64,000 nucleotides of DNA from the NCBI GenBank assembly GCA_025738555.1, contig JAOVFP010000008.1:3782001-3846000 (forward strand). The letters are read 5' to 3'. Every line of letters begins with the position of its first letter. The first letter of the stretch is position 1. The notes under the pieces were generated by a model. It was not told the DNA's origin. It did no database searches and saw only the letters and a list, made by a program, of their open reading frames with translations. A program made the position numbers and the translations under genes. This stretch comes from Cyathus striatus. Taxonomy: Eukaryota > Basidiomycota > Agaricomycetes > Agaricales > Nidulariaceae. This document shows positions 1 to 11,883 of this stretch, piece after piece.

Positions 1-446
1 ATGCCTTAATATCCGGCATGGGAAGTCAGCGTCCATGCATGCACGAGATCTATATCGCATGTGGCGCAGTTGTAGAGGCACCGATCTGTCAACGCGTCGC
101 CATCCGGTGACGACATTGAGCCCATGCTGGAATTTTTTCTTGTCGTTAATACGTACTAGAAATATTATATTGCCGATTGGTTGAGAGGCTATCGGACAGA
201 CGGCAACCACAAAAATTCAGTCAGAAGACCCTCCGGTTGCTTTCAGCGACGATCGTCAGTCCAAGCACTTAACTTTATGAAACTGTTCTATCAGGCGTTC
301 GTCTCGATTTCCGTACTAACGTGAGGGCAAATGAGAGCAAACAAGTAACACTCGCAGGTAGATTGTGCGTAGGTTTAGACCAACTCACAAAGTGAACGTG
401 GATGGTAATCATTTGGAACGGTGATAGACGATGCTACACAATAAGC
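1..446. other. Intergenic, no gene seen
   Basis: No open frame with recognisable content lies here. The stretch sits downstream of the minus-strand kinase gene and probably includes its 3' untranslated region. Confidence 0.5.
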
Positions 447-1295
447 TCAAGTGGACGTTGATAGTAACGGATCGTCTCTGCTTTCGATGACTCTGGTCGG
501 CTCTAGCTGGTTTGCTATCAAGAATCTTCCATCTGCGAAGTAGGTATTGAAGCGGTAAAGGTAAACAATTTAATAAGAACGACGTACTCGGCATATCATT
601 CTCCTCCGCTCTCCACACAGCCTCTTCATGATCTTTAGTTACACCGGTCACCACATGCCTCTTCACCAAACGGCGTTGGGCTTCTTCAATATCCACCTGA
701 ACAAACCAACGTTCATCAAGAAGCATGCCGCCTTCATTCCAAGGGGAGATAGATAGGAATGTGTATAGTCCTTCGATAATAACTATGCGGTGATAGGGAT
801 GAATAGAGACAGCATGTGGTGTAGGATCCTTTAATGCATGGTCGAACGACGGAGCAGTTATGACGGGGGTATCAGGCGTGAGTTCTGCGCGAATGGAGCG
901 AACGAATTCGACGTAGCCTTGACCATCGAATGTCCAATGAACACCACGCCTGTCGTGTGCAAGTTTTGGATCTGGAAGAATGTCAAGCTGAGCTCTAGTT
1001 AAGTGCCAACCATCCAGGCCCACAAGAATTGCCTGAACTGGTTCTGCTTCGCCAGCAGAGAGGAACTCCTGTGGTTCGGAGAGAATTGCATTAGTATGAT
1101 CGGTCAACTTCTCCGCGAAAGTAGATTTCCCAGACGCAGGAATGCCAGAGATTCCAACGAGCAACCGACTGGTAGAAGGTATTCTGGTAGCACGGATTAA
1201 GCACCACGATCAAGCGAGAGAGCAGTCTCTGGGTAGCCGTACTGTTCGAGCTTTTTTACGAGCAATGCAGCAAACACATTGGCTTCTACGTCCAT
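447..1295 (-). CDS. Uridine-kinase-like P-loop NTPase (YFH7-type)
   Basis: Predicted small-molecule kinase of the phosphoribulokinase/uridine kinase P-loop family, close to fungal YFH7-like proteins; its substrate cannot be told from sequence. Model: exon 1 1243..1295, exon 2 588..1168, exon 3 447..532 (239 aa). Exon 1 gives an N-terminus starting MDVEANVFAALL, and splicing at a GTACGG donor joins it in frame to the Walker A region GISGIPASGKST (about residues 22-33). A GLDGWHLTRAQLD segment matches the DGFHL-type substrate loop, and HRIVIIEGLY is a Walker B-like strand. Exon 3 replaces a run-on tail with GRFLIANQLEPTRVIES, the usual C-terminal style of this family. Reading exon 2 alone would miss both ends. 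It is divergently transcribed from the glycosidase gene, about 280 bp away. Confidence 0.8.
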
Positions 1296-1489
1296 TGCAA
1301 GATGCAGCGATTAAGAACTAGCACAAGGTAATGGTTTAAAAAGCTCCAGAAAGCTGAAACAAGTTGTTGCGGAAAAGTGGCTGTTATCGATCAAACGACA
1401 CTGCGCTTTTCTGTGACAATGACCAACTTCACTGCATTTCATTTTAGGTTGCCTGCGGGCGCTGCCACCCTCAACTCCATATTGGAAAC

Positions 1490-1496
1490 TATAAAA
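1490..1496 (+). promoter_or_regulatory. TATA box of the glycosidase gene
   Basis: TATAAAA lies 88 bp before the ATG at 1578 and only 43 bp before an earlier in-frame ATG at 1533. The spacing favours 1578 as the start, since the earlier ATG would leave almost no 5' leader. Confidence 0.5.
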
Positions 1497-1577
1497 CCCA
1501 CTGTCTAATATCTAGAAAGAAAACCAACTAACTTGTTCTCAACATATAACTACCCTTATACCCTCAACGATGTCAAA

Positions 1578-4500
1578 ATGTTCTTGTGCAGGCAATACTG
1601 GAAAGATTTTAAAGAGGTTATCGCGTTTTTCATTCTAATTGGTTTACTGTGTTCTGATGCGAGCTTCAGAGCTGATCCAACTACCATAAAAGACAAGTTT
1701 ATGGTAGGGTATCAAGGGTGGTGAGTGGCAGAACTGGACTTCAGAGAAGTCCAACTTGTTAATCATGCACTTTCCGACTATCTTCTGAATGCCTTTCAAA
1801 ATCGTCGCTAACAAATCTGCTCTATAGGTTTACTTGTCATGGAGATGGAGAACCAGTTGGACCAGGCGAGTACAGCTCTAATGTCCACAACTGACACGAA
1901 GCTCATTCTATTACAGGTCACCATGGCTGGCTTCACTGGTTCAACTATCCTATCCCAGACGGTGGCAGGCCAAACACAGATCTTTGGCCAGACGTATCGA
2001 GCTACTCTCCTTCAGAACTCTTCCCTGCTCCAGGCTTGAAAACTAAGGATGGCCAACAAGCTTTCTTGTTCTCCTCACGAAATCCAAAGACAGTACAAAG
2101 GTGCTGTGTATTGCACTGTACTCCAGTTTAAACTAACATATTACTCAGACATTTTCATTGGATGGCTGAACATGGAGTCGACGGCGCTTTTTTGCAACGG
2201 TTTGCGGGTCAGTGCGATCTGGAGGCAGGGAACCAGGGCATTATGAAGATTAGAGACGAGGTTGGTGACCGAGTTAGAGAAGCAGCAGAGAGAGAAGGTC
2301 GCGTTTTTGCTATAATGTGAGCAGTAGTCGGCTCCTATTCCATGTGCAACCGTTCACGTCAATGAAATAAAGGTATGATGTATCAGGTGTAGCAGCAGAC
2401 CGTATCGAGCGCGTCCTGGAGCGAGATTGGGTGCATCTTATACGTGACAAGGGCGTCTTGGATAGCCCTAACTATCTCAACGAGAAAGGAAAACCAGTAA
2501 TAGCATTGTGGGGTACGTGTTTTCAAATCTCCTAAGGAATCTAAGCTGACTCCGATTTTCAGGATTCGGGTTCGAAAACGCTGGCCACACTCCCGGACTT
2601 GTACGTGCCATTACTAATTTCATGCGAAACGTTACCCCGGGCGGTGCATACATAGTGGCGGGAACCCCAACCCACTGGCGTACATTGGAAGGAGATGCTG
2701 ACCGCAATCCTGACTTTCTGGACGTGTGGCTGAATGAATTCGATGCGATCTCACCCTGGACTGTGGGAAGATTCAGAACAGAGCACGATGCGGACAACTT
2801 TGCGGAGACCAAGATGAAAGGCGATATTGAACTGATCAAAAAACGAAATGAAGAGGGTAAATGGAGGAAGATCGACTATATCCCTGTTGTTCTACCTGGT
2901 GGTTCCGTATGTACTCTATTCTATGTGTATTCTAACCATGGTCCTTACGATGACGATTACTAGGGATACAATTTATCAGAAGGAAAATGGCCCTTTAATG
3001 ATATCAAACGGAATGGAGGGCGATTCCTATGGAGTCAAATCGTTAATGCTCACCGCCTAGGTGTTCGCATTATGTATGGTGCAATGTGGGACGAGTAAGT
3101 TGCTCGTTCGGCGGTCGGAATTTCTTATATCCTGACAATGCACGAGGTACGATGAAGGAACGGCGTTCATGCCAGTCGTTGAACACAAAAGCATGCTTCC
3201 GGTATCTGATAAATACCCGTTTTTGGCACTTGATGAAGATGGTTATGACATTCCTTCTGATTGGTTAGTCTTCTTACCTGTCTTCGTTCTTGAAAGTACT
3301 CGTGGCGTTAATATTACAATGACACATTTAGGTACATGAGAATTTGTGGTTTCGCTGCTGAGGCTTTGCGAAGTGACCGCCGCATTCATCAGACTTTCCC
3401 ATCAAAAGAATTACAGGATTATTGGGCCCATAGACCTAAATTCGAGGAGGTCAACGACAAGACCGGAGATTTTGTGTCTGGCGCGTCGTCAAGTGCCGCG
3501 GGCTCCGGAATTCAGGAAGGCCAGTCGTACCAAGAGTGGCTGGAAACGCAGAAGGAAGCCGGAGGTGAGGTGCCTCCCCCACCTTACTCATTGGAAGTTG
3601 AGGAGCCGCCGGTTTCAACAAACACGAGTGCGGCATCTGTTAGTTCTGCTGCCCCTGCTTCAGCTTCAGTTACTCCTAACGTTATTGCTGACTCAATACC
3701 CGGGGCACCTTCACTATCGCCTAGCCAAACACACATTCCGCCTCATGGTGCAATTTCTTCGAACCAGAGTCCTGGAAATTATCCGCCATCGCAGTCGTAT
3801 CTGCCCCCCTCTCAACCTATAGGATACACTACCGGAGCGCTTAACACAAGTTCTGCTGCTGGAATGCCAAATGCAAGCCCAAGTCCTCGTCCCGTGAATG
3901 CATGTTATTCAGATCATGTATCAAACTTAGCAGATGATTTCAGCAGACAACAGATTTCATCAAATCCTGTTGCAGTTAATGCGATTATCACCAACAATTC
4001 CGGCCGCATAAACCATACTCCCCCTCCGGTCCACCCAGCACATTCGGGAGCTGGTTACAGTTCACGCCCTCCAAGGCCCCCTAGCCATACACGACCTACC
4101 AATTCTCACTCCAGGCCCACCTCTCAGTCATGTCTAACGAATTCTCAGTCTGGATATCCACTGGTACCTTCTCCTACTTTTTCTCAGCCCCCAAGTGAAC
4201 CTCTATCGCCTGGAGGATGGCCGCAGTCACAGTGGCCTCCTATGGAATGGAAAGCCAGTGTACCACAACAGCCTCCTCTATCACCCCATCATTCTTATCA
4301 TGGGACGAGTATAGGGGCTAATCTTGCGCGCCCAAACTCGTTCTCTGCATCATCGAATTCTAATGGCCCGTCGTTAAGACCTCATGCTACCATCGGCTCT
4401 TCTTCAAGTAGACCTTCTCAATCACCATCTCCTGGGCCTCAAGGTGCGTTCGCTGGACAACAATCAGAGTCTTCTTATCCTGGTGGTTTTTCTTCTGGCC

Positions 4501-5478
4501 CATCATACTCCTCCAATATGCCTACTCCGGGGGGTGGACCCGGATTCTCTTCTGCAAATCTGCCGTATGGGGGTTCATCATTCCCTCCCTCTATTTCTTT
4601 GTACCCGTCTTCTGTTTATGGCGCTCAGGCGGGTCTTTCTTCGAGTAGTAGTTCACCGCCAAACATTGGTTATGTAGGTCAGTGGCAAATACTTTTAGGA
4701 GCCTATTCACACTAATTTATGTGCTAATATCTACTCAACCAGACTATGGATATAACCCTAGCCAGGCATCTCAGTATCCCGGATCACTGTATTTCAGTGC
4801 TTCTACATCACATCAGGCCCCTGGACAAGCAGGCCCTCCCCAGTTCCCCCAAGGTACCGGCGGAGCTGGCCACTTCAGTATGCCAGAGCCTGGATCTCCA
4901 TCATCCTCGCAACATCAGATGGTAAACTACTCCAATGGTCAACAGAGTGGTACAAGCTCTCTTTATCCGCCTTCTTCATACAACCACCTGCCGTCTCCTA
5001 CCCCTGTACCAAATGCAGTTCAGTGGACACCCAGTGGTGCCTCCTCTGCAGCCCCGCCCTCCATTCCACCTCGTACGTGATTTTATGCTTTGCACTAATT
5101 AAGTGTACCCTTCACAATATTGACTATTTTTAGGTCCTTCTGCCCAGTCGCCTAACTCTAAGCCTTCAGGTTCATCCTTCCCACTAGGTTCTACTGGAGC
5201 CGGTGCCCTGGGCTTTGCTCTCAACGCTGTGGATAAGGTTACCGGCAAGAAGACCAGGGAACAACTCGAAATTCAAATGGGAAGTATTGCGCAAAGTATG
5301 TTTTCTCCTTCATTAAACGACTTTCAAAAATTAATGTGTATGATAACGATAGGCGGAAGCAAGCTATTTAGCAAATTTACAAAATAATTTTTCAGAAACA
5401 ACTTCACGAGTATCCGAAGCGTCCGCCGAGCAATTGAATCGTATCATAGTTACCGAAAGATCGGGAAGGTTTGAATAA
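1578..5478 (+). CDS. GH99/GH71-like glycosidase with long Pro/Ser-rich tail
   Basis: Twelve exons: 1578..1720, 1828..1865, 1917..2100, 2149..2316, 2373..2512, 2563..2906, 2964..3094, 3147..3263, 3332..4677, 4743..5072, 5134..5295, 5396..5478 (about 1061 aa); all phases agree. The N-terminus has a hydrophobic stretch (EVIAFFILIGLLCSDA), a likely signal peptide or anchor. The catalytic-type domain follows (about residues 35-420): VGYQGWFTCHGDGEP, HHGWLHWF, GVDGAFLQRF and MYGAMWDEYDEGTAF match the GH99/GH71-like 'xylosidase/arabinosidase' family of bacteria and mushrooms. From about residue 430 the protein is a 600-residue Pro/Ser/Gly/Tyr-rich region with one PPPPYS motif, ending in a short conserved-looking segment (GALGFALNAVDKVTGKKTRE). 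Intron 2 uses a GC donor (1866). The substrate is unknown. Confidence 0.8.
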
Positions 5479-6516
5479 AATTGTAACCTTACTGTACTAG
5501 TAGACGGCGTTCATTTATGAAGACATATATGGGCACGATGACAGATCCCACGAAACCTCCGAATCGACGTTTCAATCCAAAATATTGTCGATATCTTGAT
5601 CATCTACGGTTATATATTCCGTGTAGATGCATGCTTAAGGCAAGTTGGGCACCAGAAACTGGTACCAGTTGAATAGTGGGCTGGGCGCTTGCAACACAGG
5701 GAAAGTATGAGCGTTTGAAGGCTCGCGGCAACGATCGAGCTAACTTAACCTGAATCATTGTTCTTTCTATTTCTTGACTGCTGCATCATATCACATATAC
5801 ATGGTAACGCTGGTTATTCACCCTTGGGTATTCAAGTCAGTCAATAAACACAGCAACCATGATGTAAAAGAAGGTCAGCAGCGTCTTCGAAGGATTTACA
5901 TTCTTCACGGGGTCTTCATCGTCGCTTTTCTCGTGGATGAGGGGAAATCTGGAAATGGGTCGGGGGTAATAAAGATAAGAACCAGTTATAGAAACAAGAA
6001 CATCAACATGTGTTAAAACATGAGGACATGGAGGACAGGCTGAAGTTCGACATGGTATGCTATCAGAAAATGGGGACACTTTCGAAGAAGACACGGTACT
6101 GACGAGCAGGGGGTTGAATAAGCAAACAAACTCTCAGGCAACGTCGCAGCATCATGTCATTCCAAACTAACACAAGTGGTCTTAGGCGGAGAGCGCCAAC
6201 GGGTTCCTTTTGGATCCCTGGTCAGCCTTTAACACAGATCGATGCGGCAGATAATTGAAACAGCTAAATCTTGACGGATCGAAAGTTTAAGCTCACCTTC
6301 GATGAGCTGGACATGCGAAACCGAAGGCCACCCGTCCTGGTTCGGCTTGGGCTCCGCGCAGCCCACACGTAAAGACCCTTGCGAAGGTCCTGATATTGCG
6401 GCAGGTGCCTCAACTTCCTATTTCTCACCTCGTTTATAAGAAAAGCTGTATTAGATCGGAAAATATATAACATCAGTGGTGAGGATTTGCTCACCGTTTT
6501 CCGGCTCCTCGTTAAC
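5479..6516. other. Intergenic region before the C2H2 gene
   Basis: Short frames on both strands show no recognisable domain or clear splice chain. It probably holds the glycosidase 3' UTR and the 5' region of the zinc-finger gene. Confidence 0.45.
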
Positions 6517-7959
6517 ATGCAGACCCAACAGCATCATTATAGTTTTCACAACCAAGTTTTCTATCCGCAACCCCTCTATTTGCCACAGGAGCAGCAGCAG
6601 GGCGTTCCCTCTGGCGGCGGAGGGAATCTGGTGGACACCTTCTCCAGGGGATCGCCCCCATTTCCGCAGACCCACTATAGATACTTTTCAGCTGACCGCG
6701 GCACACCAGCCTTGTTACCTTCAGGCTTGGGAGGGGCAAGTCTTGACGCCACCAGCGTACGGTTCGCTGGATCTACCCATGGTCACGCAGCCTCAGAGTT
6801 CTACCCGCCCGAGGAGTTAGCGGGTTATCAGAACTGGAGTTGGGACAATCCGTCTTCGACTCAACCCCTTCAAATACCGCAATTGTCGATGCAAAACCTG
6901 ACGAGCCTTTCTTGTGCGCCTGAGGAAGACTTTCGCCTTCGTGCCCCAGCCGCACAGCGCCCAACGCCCGCTGCGATGGCCATTCTTCTGAATCCCAGTG
7001 GACGATCTGATGGCCCCGCTGAATTAGACCAACGAGGCACTTATGAGGCACTGCCAGCCTTGACACCCGCCCAGGTCTCTCAGGCTGCCTCAAGATCAGT
7101 GCGCGCTCTCGAAGCCTCTACTAGCGTGCGCATACCGGGGGTTCAGGATACCCTATCAAGAGAGAAAAAACATGGTTGCACGATGTGCCATAAAAGGTGA
7201 GGGAGCTGTTAAGCATGAGAGACTCGATACCTGTATCTGATCGTGAATCAGGTTTGATCGCCCCAGTACCCTCAAAAAGGTAAGCCAAATGAACAATTTT
7301 CATCGGAAATGAAGTTGAGTGCTGACAGATTGTGTCGATGTAGCATCTGCTTGTACACACGGGTGAAAAGGGTATGTCATTTTCCCGTTGAGCATCACAG
7401 ATGTGCTGACGTCGAGCTCACAGCGTTTGTCTGCGATACCTGCGGCAGACGTTTTGGCGTCGCCTCGAACCTCAATCGACATGTTCGCCGATGTGTGTTG
7501 AAACCTGTCAATTCGCCTTCCCCTAATAAATCAATTTCTGGGTCGCCGCCTGCTGGTGTTCAGTCTCCTGAATGTTGTGTACGTTCGACATCGACATCAG
7601 GATATCAGGATCCCAACTCTGGCTCTAATGCAGCAGCATCTTCTTCTTCTGCTCGTGTAACTACCAATGATGCATCGCAGACACGACCAACTTCAAATGA
7701 AGGTTCGTCAAGGAAGGCTCCGGGCCAGAAGCGTCGTCGTCGTGCCCCGTCGCCTTCGAGATGGATCCCTGCTTCATTACTTTCGTTCAATCTGATATCT
7801 GAGGAGTTCTATAAGTCGGTACCTGTACCCTTACTACCAGTCAGGAGAAACCTTCCCAAGGAGGAGCGAGATTCATGGGACGAGAACGTGGGGGCTTCCT
7901 ATATCATCCCACAGGTTGGAAAGGCATCCTCCCTGGTCCAGGACTTGGGCTGGGTTTAG
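6517..7959 (+). CDS. C2H2 zinc-finger transcription factor, C-terminus frameshifted
   Basis: Probable nuclear DNA-binding regulator. Exons 6517..7196, 7252..7279, 7344..7371 and 7424..7959 (423 aa as read). The finger pair is assembled only after splicing: finger 1 spans exons 1-3 (CTMCHKRFDRPSTLKKHLLVH), followed by the linker TGEKAFV, and finger 2 is CDTCGRRFGVASNLNRHVRRC, whose last ligand is Cys rather than His, common in fungal fingers. The N-terminal ~230 residues are Gln/Pro-rich; downstream is a Ser-rich linker and a basic patch (KRRRRAPSPSRW). The reading frame as written stops at 7957-7959, but the next frame continues with YHPTGWKGILPGPGLGLGLG to a stop at 8046-8048. That looks like the native C-terminus and implies one base missing in the G run 7890-7894. 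Confidence 0.85.
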
Positions 7960-8048
7960 GACTTGGAGGCAAGGACGTGCGGAACCTTAATCTAGGAACC
8001 AGCACTGGGTTCATGCTAGGCAGGGTCGTTTTCCGTGATCAAGCTTGA

Positions 8049-8640
8049 GGAGGAATTGAGGGTGCGGGGAAATGCGTGAGGGAGAACGCCCTGATTTGGC
8101 AGAACAGATATCAGCTTTCTTGCGCTCCTGTTTTTTTGGGCTGTCCACGCTGCATTCGATACCTTTCTCCTGGGGCAGGCCGGATGTACTGTATATGGAA
8201 TTTTCTATCTTTGGGCTTCTTGATAGCTATCCCCTTTGAAGTTAATGCACACACACTGAGCTCAAAACTACACGCAATCACTACATACCATTTTCTTTCT
8301 CCTTTTGTAAAATTATCTTCTGTACATTAGAAACTCGTGTAAGGTATGAAGAAACCGTGTTTTGATGCGATTGGTTCATTCTGCATCCTTCACATTTTCC
8401 TAAATCCTTCTTAATGAATGAAATATATTCTGGCACATAGAACCGTCCTACTCGGAGACATGGTCAGCAATATACGGGTTTAATTGGAATCGAATCAGAC
8501 TTGCGCAGCGGAGACTCGACGATCAAAGATCAGGAATAGGCTATAGGATATGGCGGGGAGATTAAAAACATGTGTATACGAGGTCTAGGTACTGGAATAA
8601 ACGCTATCAGTAGTTAAACTGTAGATGGAGGAAAGGGAAG
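8049..8640. other. Intergenic region with unresolved 5' end of the RSC gene
   Basis: The first coding exon of the next gene has no in-frame ATG before a stop at 8611. Its true first exon probably lies here. An ATG at 8550 followed by a possible GTATAC donor is one candidate, but I could not confirm it. Confidence 0.4.
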
Positions 8641-11600
8641 GTGGACAATGTACTTACGTGTTCCGAGGAGGAGTCAACCTCGGATGAGGTACAAGTTGTT
8701 GATCCGCCCATTTCGTCCGAGCTTTGGCAGAGCGAAAGTGAGAAGCTGTTGGTAAATACACTCAAACATCGCGCTCTTCTCCAAATTTCGTGCTTCATCC
8801 AAGCTTCATCACTTTTACCTGATACCTGTGCTGCGACTTCTCTCAGGTAATGCCTGTAACACCGGCACAAAAGTCTGCTGTAGAAGAGGTTATATCAGCC
8901 TTACTAGCAGCGCATGCACCGAGGGGGAAACGGCTATTATGCATCATGTTTATGGACTTGGTTGACAGGAAGGAATGGCCTGAATATTACGAGGTATTTC
9001 CCCACATCTTGTTGCTAAAGTTCACCGTTCCAAATCCAGTAGATCATTCCAGAACCGCGATGCTTAAACAACATACGAGATGGTGTAGAGAAAGGTCGTT
9101 ACAGGGAAGCTTCAGACGTGTATACCGACTTGTCGCTCGTTTTCTGGAATGCAATATTCTACAATGAAACAGGAAGTCAGATCGTAAATGATGCTGAGTC
9201 CCTGAAGGTATTTATCATGTTTTCGAAAAATGCGCAGATTACATGTTGAACATGGAGGTAGAAAGTGTTAGAAGCAGAATGGAAGAAGCGTGCAGTTCTT
9301 CCGACTGTTCGTGCATCACCTCCCCCAAGTTCACCTCAGAAAGTGCATATTGTACTAGCCGAGGATGCGAAACGTGCAGGGCTGCCATCATCTTCAATCA
9401 AAGCTGCAACTGGACCAACCACGGCATTTACACCGGCAGCCACATCATTAGCTGCACCAACTCCCATTCTTCCGTCCGCTCCTGCTACAACTAATACTCG
9501 GCCAGCCGCGACTCCGGCTATCTCTTCGGCTGCGATTACTCGCGTGAATTCCACCCAACCAAGTTTTTCGTATTCCAAACCTGTTCCCATTCAACCCAGC
9601 ACCACCCAGCGAATGCCAACACCAGATATGGATGTAGATATCATGTCAACAGACGCTGAGGGCGGAGGTGACGATGGTCCTTCTATTGGCACGGAACGCG
9701 ATCCAGAGAGCGAGGCGATTGTGAAACAGCTTGAAAAAGGGTTGCCTAGGTGGAGTGGCTTCGGAGACCGCGGGTGGATGGAAGAAGCTACTTCAGTGAG
9801 CGCTGACCTTTGTTTTTTGCCAACGTACACGTTAACTTTAATCAACAGGACCGAGTCATTGAAATTGTACATGCAATCAAGAGTCACAAGGATGTCATGT
9901 AATTGTTGGTTTTCCGTCTCTAATGGACTATTGCTCATCCCATGGTTTTCAGCGGCAATCGTCTATCTGTAGCTTTAGAGTCATTACCAGAAGAGACAAC
10001 CACACCACACCTTGGCTTCACAGTTTGTATTTCTGATGTCTATGTAGGTGTTGTTTATATTGATGGAAAGGGTGTTACTACAGACCCCGCTCTCCTTGAA
10101 GTTAATTGACGTATGTCTATCTTCTCCATCGTTGACTCCTCTAACGAACCTTTGTATGAAATAGAACAAAGTCCGATCTAAGAGCTATACATCTGCGAAA
10201 GAATTCGATATCGATATGGCACGTCTTTTCCTGAAAGGGCGTCGGTGGTATGACCCTGCGACAGAATCCTATGGTCACGTTCTCCTTCTGCAGGTAACGT
10301 GATCGCAATACCGTAAGCGCATGGAAGTCTTAGTCTGATAATCCCCTCTTCTAGCGATTATATCAGTCATTGACTTCTGAATACCCTCTCCCCGGACCGC
10401 CGTATCTGTCATCTACAAACTTCGCATCCTTGCGAGCTGGACCGGGAACAGCCAAACCCGTTCACGGTCCAGACGCTGAGGGTGTCCCTGGGGTAACATC
10501 CCATCGCGTGTCAACCAAAGATAGAACTTTCGTGGATGAGGTTCATTACAAAGGCTGGTCGGTGAAGTTAGCAGACTGGCTGCACCTAAGCAATCCAGAT
10601 GACCCGAGTCGGCCGATCATTGGGCAAGTTTTTCGTTGCTGGGTGTCGGATGAACCGTATGTGATCCATTCTATTCGAGTATGAAGTGCTTCTCATCTAT
10701 CCGATAGGATGAAGAAGGGTCAGGCGGGTGTTACCGTCTCATGGTATTTCAGGCCAGAACAGGTGAAATGATGATTTTCTTACCCCATCCATGTCGAGTC
10801 AGTTGGGCTCATAAATCTGCTAATCAGACATTCCATCCTTCGAACCGGAAATTTTGGGAAGGCGAAGTGTTCAAAACGAGTGCGTGCTAATTATACACCT
10901 ATGTTCTCGAAGTCGTTCTGAATTCAGATGCCTTCTAGGCCATTTCGCGGACCACCCCCTCGAGGACATCGTCGAAAAAATAGCCTGCCAGTTCACAGCA
11001 CGCCATATTCGTGGGCGTCCTCGCCCTCCTTACTGGTACCCCGGCTTCCCACTGTATGTGTGTGATTCGAGGTACAACGACCGCGATCGTGTTTTCGTTA
11101 GGATAAAGAACTGGAACTCTTGCGTGCCAGAGGAGGTCAGGAAGAGCGAGGAGTTCATGCCAATATATCCATTCGAAACAACCGTATTTCCCATTCGTCT
11201 TCCTAGCCCGTTCCTAACGAAGGGACCAAAGAACAATGCCAAGCTTCCTGGAGGTGTTGTCCAAGTCTCTGAGCAGCAGCCTTCTGTTGACCCAGATGAC
11301 CCATATGGCACGAAGAAGAGGGTGAGAAGGACTGGCGATGCGGGGCCAAACAAGGGACTGTATTTGGGCGGCACTGCACAAAGTACCAGTACGCTTCCCG
11401 CGGGAGGCTATAATACATATCAACCTACCAACCCCGCGTATCAGCCCAATCCCCAGCGACCTAGACCGGACAGGTCGATTGTGACTGCTGCAGGTGGAAG
11501 CGCAGTCGTTTCTTCCAATATAGAAGTAGAAAAACTTCCTCCGGAGACGAGTGAGCTTGATACTTTTTAAAAAAAAACATTCGGCATTGAATGTCGTTGT

Positions 11601-11883
11601 CTGTACAGCGAAACACTTCGATAGAGATCCGGAGACAAACGAGCTCCTTTGGTTTGCTGCCCCTCCGTTTAATATGGCGCGCGCGCCTAAAGCAAAGCAT
11701 AGCCTTGAATATCTTCACTTCGTGGCCACTAAGCGCAAGCGGCAGGGGACCGGCGGTCATGATGACGAAGAAATGGATCTGGACGACGCTGGAAATCCCG
11801 CTAAGCGACCACATACAACTGTTCCGCCTACAGTCACTGAGATGATGCGGAAGGTATTCCTTGATATGAGCGCAGGTACGTAG
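8641..11883 (+). CDS. rsc1: RSC1/RSC2-type chromatin-remodelling subunit (bromodomains + BAH)
   Basis: Subunit of the RSC (SWI/SNF-class) remodeller, nuclear, predicted to bind acetylated histones. Exons: 8641..8751 (5' end uncertain), 8847..8993, 9043..9207, 9262..9795, 9849..9898, 9953..10022, 10084..10110, 10165..10293, 10355..10656, 10708..10762, 10828..10879, 10939..11550, 11609..11883; about 842 aa plus a missing N-terminus. Bromodomain 1 spans exons 2-3 (MDLVDRKEWPEYYE, then NNIRDGVEKGRYREASDVY and VFWNAIFYNETGSQI). Bromodomain 2 spans exons 5-9 (RSKSYTSAKEFDIDMARLFL, RRWYDPATESYGH). The BAH domain spans exons 9-12 (GWSVKLADWLHLSNP, FWEGEVFKTSHFADHPLEDI, YVCDSRYNDRDRVFVRIKNW). The tail is Pro-rich and ends KHFDRDPETNELLWF plus an acidic patch. 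The last codons may instead splice (donor GTACGT at 11878, acceptor near 11945), giving a slightly longer end. Confidence 0.85.

Noticed and set aside
409..1164. Reading the kinase as one uninterrupted frame (251 residues)
   Set aside because: Its start is a TTG, and the tail after NDMPS is unlike the family. Clean introns at 533-587 and 1169-1242 give a better N- and C-terminus.
1195..1205. Frameshift in the kinase N-terminus (GCTTAATC with a missing T)
   Set aside because: A 74-nt intron with donor GTACGG and acceptor CCAG removes this stretch and keeps frame, so no frameshift is needed.
8607..8870. Minus-strand 87-residue frame opposite the RSC first exon
   Set aside because: It is antisense to exons with clear bromodomain-protein content and has no domain.
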